Source: DATFAS01 sp035254305
Lineage (GTDB): Bacteria; Bacillota; Bacilli; Aneurinibacillales; RAOX-1
DNA: 25,928 nt
Direction: 5' to 3'
NCBI GenBank assembly: GCA_035254305.1
Contig: DATFAS010000105.1
Location: 1-25,928, forward strand
The notes under the pieces are model-generated. The model ran no database searches. It saw only the letters and a list, made by a program, of their open reading frames with translations, and was not told where the DNA came from. Below are positions 21,724-25,928 of the stretch, piece by piece. Numbering within the stretch: the first letter of the stretch is position 1; each line of letters begins with the position of its first letter. Made by a program: the position numbers and the translations under genes.

Positions 21724-21737
21724 GTTAATACATTAAC
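21724..21737. promoter_or_regulatory. Palindrome just upstream of the sodA promoter
   Basis: GTTAAT-AC-ATTAAC is a perfect inverted repeat, 12 bases before the sodA -35. A regulator binding here could activate or repress sodA. I cannot name it. Confidence 0.35.
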
Positions 21738-21749
21738 TATACTTTTTTG

Positions 21750-21778
21750 TTGATTTAGTTTGAGGTTTTATTTATAAT
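21750..21778 (+). promoter_or_regulatory. sodA promoter
   Basis: TTGATT (21750-21755), 17 bases, TATAAT (21773-21778). Transcription would start about 21785, giving a 40-base leader that carries the GGGAGG ribosome binding site of sodA. Confidence 0.75.
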
Positions 21779-21823
21779 AATTACAAGGAAGATAATATAC
21801 CATATTAGGGAGGATTTTATAAA

Positions 21824-22435
21824 ATGGCTAAATATGAAGTACCAGCACTACCTTATGCATTCAATGCTCTTGAACCCCATATTGATGAACAAACTATGGT
21901 GATTCACCACGACCGCCATCATGTAGCATATGTTAATAATTTAAACGCTGCACTTGAAGGTCATGCTGATCTTTCTAATAAAAGCATCGAAGATTTAGTT
22001 TCTAATTTAGACGCTGTTCCAGAGAACATTCGTACAGCTGTCCGTAATAATGGTGGTGGGCATGCCAATCACTCTTTATTCTGGGAAGTTATGACACCTA
22101 ACGGTGGTGGTGCTCCTACAGGTGCAGTTGCAGATGCGATCACAGCTGCATTCGGAAGCTATGATAAATTCAAAGAAGAGTTCTCTAAAGCAGCTGCTAC
22201 TCGTTTTGGTTCCGGATGGGCATGGCTTGTTGTAGAGAACGGAAAGCTTGCTGTTACTAGCACACCAAACCAAGACAGTCCACTAATGGAAGGAAAGACG
22301 CCGATCCTAGGTTTAGATGTATGGGAGCATGCTTACTACCTTAAGTATCAAAATAAACGCCCTGATTACATCTCGGCTTTCTTCAATGTAATCAATTGGG
22401 ATGAAGTGAATAAGCGCCTTGCTGCGGCAAAATAA
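21824..22435 (+). CDS. sodA: Manganese superoxide dismutase
   Basis: A 203-residue cytoplasmic Fe/Mn superoxide dismutase that turns superoxide into hydrogen peroxide and oxygen. The four metal ligands are H28 (VIHHDRHH), H83 (HANHSLFW), D165 and H169 (LDVWEHAYY). Residues typical of the manganese form are present: glycine-rich NNGGGHANH and a glutamine at Q150 (TPNQDSP). Length is normal for Bacillus SodA. GGGAGG precedes the ATG at 21824, and a clear promoter (21750-21778) and terminator (22441-22466) frame it as a single-gene unit. It is convergent with mutY, a repair gene for oxidised guanine; the pairing fits oxidative defence but may be chance. Confidence 0.97.
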   Translation: MAKYEVPALPYAFNALEPHIDEQTMVIHHDRHHVAYVNNLNAALEGHADLSNKSIEDLVSNLDAVPENIRTAVRNNGGGHANHSLFWEVMTPNGGGAPTGAVADAITAAFGSYDKFKEEFSKAAATRFGSGWAWLVVENGKLAVTSTPNQDSPLMEGKTPILGLDVWEHAYYLKYQNKRPDYISAFFNVINWDEVNKRLAAAK

Positions 22436-22440
22436 TGAAC

Positions 22441-22466
22441 AAAAGCAACCTCTTCGGGTTGCTTTT
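22441..22466. terminator. Terminator between sodA and mutY
   Basis: AAAAGCAACC-TCTTCG-GGTTGCTTTT, followed by more T on the plus strand. It can serve both convergent genes. Confidence 0.9.
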
Positions 22467-23540
22467 TTACTTTCCATTTGATATTGATTGAAATCTACTT
22501 TTGAGCTTTTCTATAATCTTTTGAAAGGAAACCGGGAATGTGAACGAATCAAGCTCATGAAATTGTACCCATTCTCCTATCATATGGGTAGGACAGCTTT
22601 CTAGGTCCATAGAGTATACCTCCATATTCCACTGTAAGTGAGAAAATGTATGCTGATGTTTCCATTCAAATTGATAATTCGTCATTTGAATCCCATATTC
22701 ACTATGAAGATACGCTACAAGAAATTCTATATCTCCTTCTTGATTAGGAAGCTCCCATAGTCCAGCTAATAATCCAGTATCCGGTCTTTTCCGTATAAAA
22801 AAACGCCCTTCGTGAATTAGACATACAGCCGAAATCTTGACCTCCCTTGGAGGCTTACCTTTTCCTTTTATCGGAAGCTCCTCTTGAACATCTTGTCTAT
22901 ATGCACGGCAATGTTTAAGTACAGGACAAAGATCACACTTAGGCGACCTTGGCACACAGATTAATGCTCCTAATTCCATTAAAGCTTGATTAAAAAAGGA
23001 GGGATTATCTCTAGAAATTAAGTCTCTTACCATATTCTCTATTTGTTTACGCGTTTTTGCTTTCGCAATATCTTCAGTAATCAGTAAAATTCTCGATAGA
23101 ACACGCATTACATTTCCATCAACTGCTGGTTCAGGTATTCCGTAGGCTATACTCAGTACTGCCCCGGCTGTATAAGGGCCTATTCCTCTTATCGAAGAAA
23201 TTTCTTTCACTGAATTTGGAACTTGGCCTCCATAATTCTCTTGAACTTCACGAACCCCCGCATGTAAATTACGTGCCCGAGAATAATACCCTAACCCCTC
23301 CCACTGCTTAAGCACTTCTTCTTCCGAAGCCATTGCGAGCTGCTTAATAGTTGGGAATTTATCCAAAAACCGTTCGAAGTAAGGGATCACAGTATCTACT
23401 CTTGTCTGCTGTAGCATAACTTCAGAAACCCATATCTTATATGGGTCACGATCTCGTCTCCAGGGAAGATCACGTAAATTAAGTTCAAACCAATACAGTA
23501 GGTCATGTTGAAAGGCTTCAATTTGAAAATTAGTTAACAT
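22467..23540 (-). CDS. mutY: A/G-specific adenine DNA glycosylase
   Basis: A 357-residue base-excision enzyme that removes adenine paired with 8-oxoguanine. Catalytic residues are E40 (VSEVMLQQTRV) and D141 in the helix-hairpin-helix region (IRGIGPYTAGAVLSIAYG, then VDGNVMRV). The iron-sulphur loop CxxxxxxCxxCxxxxxC is complete at C195, C202, C205 and C211. The C-terminal NUDIX-like domain that reads 8-oxoguanine contains the FSH element (HTFSHLQW). AAGGA precedes the ATG at 23540 by ten bases. The stop codon of the small upstream gene ends one base before this ATG, so the two are translationally linked. Confidence 0.96.
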   Translation of the reverse strand: MLTNFQIEAFQHDLLYWFELNLRDLPWRRDRDPYKIWVSEVMLQQTRVDTVIPYFERFLDKFPTIKQLAMASEEEVLKQWEGLGYYSRARNLHAGVREVQENYGGQVPNSVKEISSIRGIGPYTAGAVLSIAYGIPEPAVDGNVMRVLSRILLITEDIAKAKTRKQIENMVRDLISRDNPSFFNQALMELGALICVPRSPKCDLCPVLKHCRAYRQDVQEELPIKGKGKPPREVKISAVCLIHEGRFFIRKRPDTGLLAGLWELPNQEGDIEFLVAYLHSEYGIQMTNYQFEWKHQHTFSHLQWNMEVYSMDLESCPTHMIGEWVQFHELDSFTFPVSFQKIIEKLKSRFQSISNGK

Positions 23541-23541
23541 G

Positions 23542-23721
23542 TTATTTAGGTCCTTTTTTAGAACGTCGTTTTACGATCCAATTATCTATGATCAGTCCAA
23601 TTCCTGCACCATAGAACGGTGCTGCTGCCCTTGTACCAAAACTAAGCTCCTTGAAAAAAACAGTAACCAAAACACCCAATATAAATCCCATCATTGTATA
23701 ACGCAAATTATTCTTTTCCAT
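23542..23721 (-). CDS. 59-residue membrane protein upstream of mutY
   Basis: Reads MEKNNLRYTMMGFILGVLVT, then VFFKELSFGTRAAAPFYGAG, then IGLIIDNWIVKRRSKKGPK. It has two hydrophobic segments (about 9-23 and 33-46), with positive charges at both ends, so a two-span membrane protein with both ends inside is likely. Its TAA is followed by one base and then the mutY ATG, and the mutY ribosome binding site AAGGA lies in its last codons, which argues strongly that it is translated. Its own ribosome binding site (TAGGG) is weak. A TGTTAGAAT extended -10 lies about 100 bases upstream (23826-23818). I do not recognise the family. Confidence 0.75.
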   Translation of the reverse strand: MEKNNLRYTMMGFILGVLVTVFFKELSFGTRAAAPFYGAGIGLIIDNWIVKRRSKKGPK

Positions 23722-23772
23722 TTTAAACCCTAGTACCCAAATATTTTTAGATTTCTTTCCTTAGCGAATCCC

Positions 23773-23787
23773 TCTTCCTAAGGAAGA
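23773..23787. promoter_or_regulatory. Perfect 15-base palindrome upstream of the mutY unit
   Basis: TCTTCCT-A-AGGAAGA. A second, overlapping repeat, TCCTTAG (23758-23764) with CTAAGGA (23778-23784), shares its right arm. It sits between the presumed promoter and the 59-codon gene, where a repressor or an RNA hairpin could act. Confidence 0.35.
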
Positions 23788-23939
23788 TTGCTGACTTCCC
23801 AATATCCTATTTAATCTATTCTAACATAATGAATACTTATATAAATCATGATCAGAGTGAACCGTAGTAGTAATTTATTCCTAAATCTCGATTGATATCA
23901 TTTGCCTAGCATACCCTCACGTATGGTTTTCAAAAATTG

Positions 23940-23969
23940 AAAAAAAACAGGTATTAAAATGAACACCTG
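23940..23969 (-). terminator. Intrinsic terminator of the kduD-like gene
   Basis: CAGGTGTT-CATTTT-AATACCTG on the minus strand (eight pairs, one G-U) followed by eight T. Confidence 0.85.
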
Positions 23970-23986
23970 CTTTTTCCCATCTATAT

Positions 23987-24757
23987 TTATCTTCCCATCC
24001 AACCGCCATCCACTGTCAACACGGTTCCACTAATATAATTGGAAGCAGAGGAGGCTAGAAAAACTGTCGCACCTTGTAAATCTTCAGGACTTCCCCAACG
24101 GCCTGCAGGAATTCTATCCACAATCGTTGCATTGCGTTCAGGGTCGATCCGTATTCCTTCTGTATTATCTGTTTCGATGTATCCTGGAGCAATCGCATTT
24201 ACTTGAATACCGTGTTTGGCCCATTCATTAGCCAATGCCTTCGTCAACTGAGCTATGCCTCCTTTACTTGCTGCATATCCGGGAACAAAGATACCACCCT
24301 GAAAGCTTAACAATGACGCAGTAAATATGATTTTACCACCCTTTTTTTCTACCATACTCTTACCAATTTCTCTACTCAGAATAAATTGGGCATTAAGATT
24401 TACTTCTACCACCTGATCCCAGTACTCATCCGGATGCTCTACAGCAGGCTTACGCATAATCATACCCGCATTATTGACAAGAATATCAATGGAAGGAAAA
24501 TCATTTTGTACTTGGTGAATGAAAGAATATAATGATTTCCGTTCGGAAAAGTCGGCTTGATAAGGATAAAACTTTCTTCCAAGCTGCTGAATTTCCTTGC
24601 CAACCTCACTGCCTTCTGTTTCTAGATTTGCACTTACTCCAATCACATCTGCCCCCGCTTGGGCAAGTGCGATCGCCATTGCCTTTCCGATTCCTCGTTT
24701 ACAGCCGGTTACAAGTGCTACCTTATTATCAAGACGGAAACGTTCTAAAATATTCAA
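23987..24757 (-). CDS. kduD: 2-dehydro-3-deoxy-D-gluconate 5-dehydrogenase-like SDR
   Basis: A 256-residue short-chain dehydrogenase very like KduD, which reduces 5-keto-4-deoxyuronate isomerisation products to 2-keto-3-deoxygluconate in pectin and uronate breakdown, using NAD(H). The cofactor loop is TGCKRGIGKAMAIALAQAGA (residues 18-37), then NNAG (95-98). The catalytic triad is S148, Y161 and K165 (YAASKGG). KduD-specific stretches are ASLLSFQGGIFVPGYAASKG, ALANEWAKHGIQVNAIAPGY and DRIPAGRWGSPEDL. The start is TTG at 24757 with AAGGAGG eight bases upstream. An IclR-type regulator gene lies directly upstream. The usual partner kduI is not in the window. Confidence 0.85.
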   Translation of the reverse strand: MNILERFRLDNKVALVTGCKRGIGKAMAIALAQAGADVIGVSANLETEGSEVGKEIQQLGRKFYPYQADFSERKSLYSFIHQVQNDFPSIDILVNNAGMIMRKPAVEHPDEYWDQVVEVNLNAQFILSREIGKSMVEKKGGKIIFTASLLSFQGGIFVPGYAASKGGIAQLTKALANEWAKHGIQVNAIAPGYIETDNTEGIRIDPERNATIVDRIPAGRWGSPEDLQGATVFLASSASNYISGTVLTVDGGWMGR

Positions 24758-24825
24758 ATTAGCAGCCTCCTTCTAAAATTCGTATCTACATTGCATGATC
24801 TGAATGAAATTCTAAATAACGCTGT

Positions 24826-24859
24826 AAAAAAAATAAAAACGGAATGTCATCCCGTTTTT
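24826..24859 (-). terminator. Intrinsic terminator of the IclR-type gene
   Basis: AAAAACGGGATG and CATTCCGTTTTT form the stem on the minus strand, followed by a T-rich tract (ATTTTTTTT). It separates the regulator gene from kduD, so kduD probably has its own promoter between 24758 and 24825. Confidence 0.85.
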
Positions 24860-24928
24860 AGGTTAAACCATATTCCAAACTATTGTCAAGGATAAAAACG
24901 AAAAGTCTAAATATTCCCCAAGAGGGAG

Positions 24929-25708
24929 CTACCTCATACTTGGTACAAACCCTAGCCTTCTAGAAATTTGGCTTGCCGCTTCCTTCAACCTTTTGGTGAA
25001 TTCTTCCTGCTTTTCGACAACTCTTTGTGTAGGGCCCGCTAAACTAATTCCTCCCATTACCTTTCCCGTGTAACCTAGCACCGGGACAGCATAGCACGTC
25101 AACCCAATTTCAATTTCTTCCTTATCCACTGCATAGCCTTGGACCCGAATCCGGCTTAGTTCCTCGTGAAAAGAATGGAGATCTGTGATCGTATGATCTG
25201 TATATTTTTCTAATCCCTTGGCCTCGAGGATCATATCTACTTCATGTAAGGAAAATTCAGATAAAATAGCTTTTCCTAGCCCAGTGGCATGCACAGGCCT
25301 TCTTGAGCCCAATTGGGCTGTAGTACGGATCGATTGGGTTCCTTCTACCTTGTATAAATAAACGATCTCACCTTCATTGTAAATGGCAAGGAATGCCGTC
25401 TCGCCCGTCGATTCTGATAGATCACGCAGATAGTGGATGGCTACGTCTACTATTTCCACATTTCTAAGTCCGGTAAAGCCAATTTCTAACGCTTTCAACC
25501 CAACTACATATTTATCTGTTCCAGGAGAAAGCTCAATAAATCCTCTTTGCTTTAGCGTTTCAAGAATTCGATGAATAGTGCTTTTAGGGATATCCAACAC
25601 CTTCGACAAATCAGCAAGTGTTAAACCATGCCCCTGTTTAGAAATAAGTTCAAGAATTAACAATGCCCGGTCTATCGCAGAATTAACTTGAGTATCATTC
25701 TCCTTCAT
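24929..25708 (-). CDS. IclR family transcriptional regulator, KdgR-like
   Basis: A 259-residue regulator. The N-terminal winged helix (about 10-70) contains LTLADLSKVLDIPKSTIHRI and LETLKQRGFI. The C-terminal effector domain (about 80-255) has the VHATGLGKAILSEF segment and the YAVDKEEIEIGLTCYAVPVL segment typical of IclR effector pockets. IclR-type KdgR proteins repress pectin and 2-keto-3-deoxygluconate genes, and the kduD-like neighbour makes that role likely here. GGGGA is about eight bases before the ATG at 25708. A promoter and repeated sequence motifs lie upstream (25769-25893). Confidence 0.85.
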   Translation of the reverse strand: MKENDTQVNSAIDRALLILELISKQGHGLTLADLSKVLDIPKSTIHRILETLKQRGFIELSPGTDKYVVGLKALEIGFTGLRNVEIVDVAIHYLRDLSESTGETAFLAIYNEGEIVYLYKVEGTQSIRTTAQLGSRRPVHATGLGKAILSEFSLHEVDMILEAKGLEKYTDHTITDLHSFHEELSRIRVQGYAVDKEEIEIGLTCYAVPVLGYTGKVMGGISLAGPTQRVVEKQEEFTKRLKEAASQISRRLGFVPSMR

Positions 25709-25768
25709 ATTCTTTATCCCCTACCCTTGTGATTGAGTCCCTATTTTTTGATACAACATCCCAATTTA

Positions 25769-25798
25769 ATCGTACTTTTTTTACATTATCCATGTCAA
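25769..25798 (-). promoter_or_regulatory. Probable promoter of the IclR-type gene
   Basis: On the minus strand TTGACA (25798-25793), 18 bases, TACGAT (25774-25769). The -35 is perfect and the -10 matches four of six. A second TTGACA on the plus strand (25840-25845) suggests a divergent promoter directed out of the window. Confidence 0.55.
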
Positions 25799-25804
25799 AT
25801 ATGA

Positions 25805-25893
25805 ATCATTCCATTTTAATTCTCGATAATTAAATTATATTGACATAGTATTAAATTGCTATTAATCTATTTTTAGAACATCATTCCATTTTA
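25805..25893. repeat. Two direct copies of a 14-base motif, candidate operators
   Basis: ATCATTCCATTTTA occurs at 25805-25818 and again at 25880-25893, 75 bases apart. The first copy overlaps the small palindrome GAAT-C-ATTC, just upstream of the regulator's -35. No gene is visible from 25709 to the right edge, so this is a regulatory region shared by the regulator and a divergent gene outside the window. Confidence 0.5.
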
Positions 25894-25928
25894 GATAGCA
25901 ACTTTAATATACGTGGGATTATATTTCA

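Noticed and set aside
1..25928. CRISPR array, insertion sequence, prophage or tRNA/rRNA genes
   Set aside because: I looked for regularly spaced repeats, transposase or integrase motifs and conserved RNA sequences and found none.

Overview
The window is a chromosomal segment of about 40% G+C (estimated by eye) from an endospore-forming member of the Bacillales. The evidence is the PrkA serine kinase, strong AGGAGG-type ribosome binding sites, and a set of genes (trmL, a yhbB-like amidase, queG, ygxA, ygzB, a ygaC/ygaD pair, mutY) that I recall lying near one another in the mutY-to-prkA part of the Bacillus subtilis chromosome. It looks like an old Bacillales neighbourhood with other genes inserted between the conserved blocks. 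I see no prophage, insertion sequence, CRISPR array, tRNA or rRNA.

Layout: 1-6521 is mostly minus strand. It holds a 3'-truncated prkA, an orphan methionine-type binding lipoprotein (metQ), trmL, a yhbB-like amidase, ogt, queG and rnhA. A 30-codon membrane-protein gene on the plus strand sits between prkA and metQ. From 6522 to 6964 there is no convincing protein gene, but a plus-strand promoter-like element and a hairpin could bound a small RNA. ygxA and ygzB diverge at about 7.85-8.0 kb. From 8418 to 9437 a minus-strand group encodes a PduO-type cobalamin adenosyltransferase, a one-helix membrane protein and an unrecognised 102-residue protein. From 9512 to 12094 a tightly coupled three-gene operon encodes an ABC-2 transporter: one ATPase and two different permeases.

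A 664-base AT-rich region (12095-12758) precedes a 1495-residue glutamate synthase large subunit at 12759-17246, which has no small-subunit gene in the window. Its start codon lies 25 bases from a perfect Shine-Dalgarno sequence. A GAAA-capped hairpin fills the gap and would restore normal spacing. I regard this as the most interesting feature here.

From 17313 to 21333, all minus strand, come an ABC exporter (ygaD-like), a DUF402 nucleotide phosphatase (ygaC-like), a GNAT acetyltransferase, a small helical protein in the position of ygaB, and a FadR-type GntR regulator. A small plus-strand gene and sodA with a clear promoter follow. mutY is then translationally linked to a 59-codon membrane-protein gene. 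The window ends with a kduD-like sugar-acid dehydrogenase and an IclR-type regulator, probably part of a uronate/pectin catabolic locus continuing outside the window.

Functional themes are tRNA wobble-base modification (trmL, queG), DNA repair and RNA/DNA hybrid removal (ogt, mutY, rnhA), oxidative defence (sodA), nitrogen assimilation (gltB) and cobalamin use (queG needs cobalamin; the PduO-type enzyme makes adenosylcobalamin). Most transcription units end in clear intrinsic terminators. Several starts are GTG or TTG, and each of those was chosen because a strong ribosome binding site points at it.
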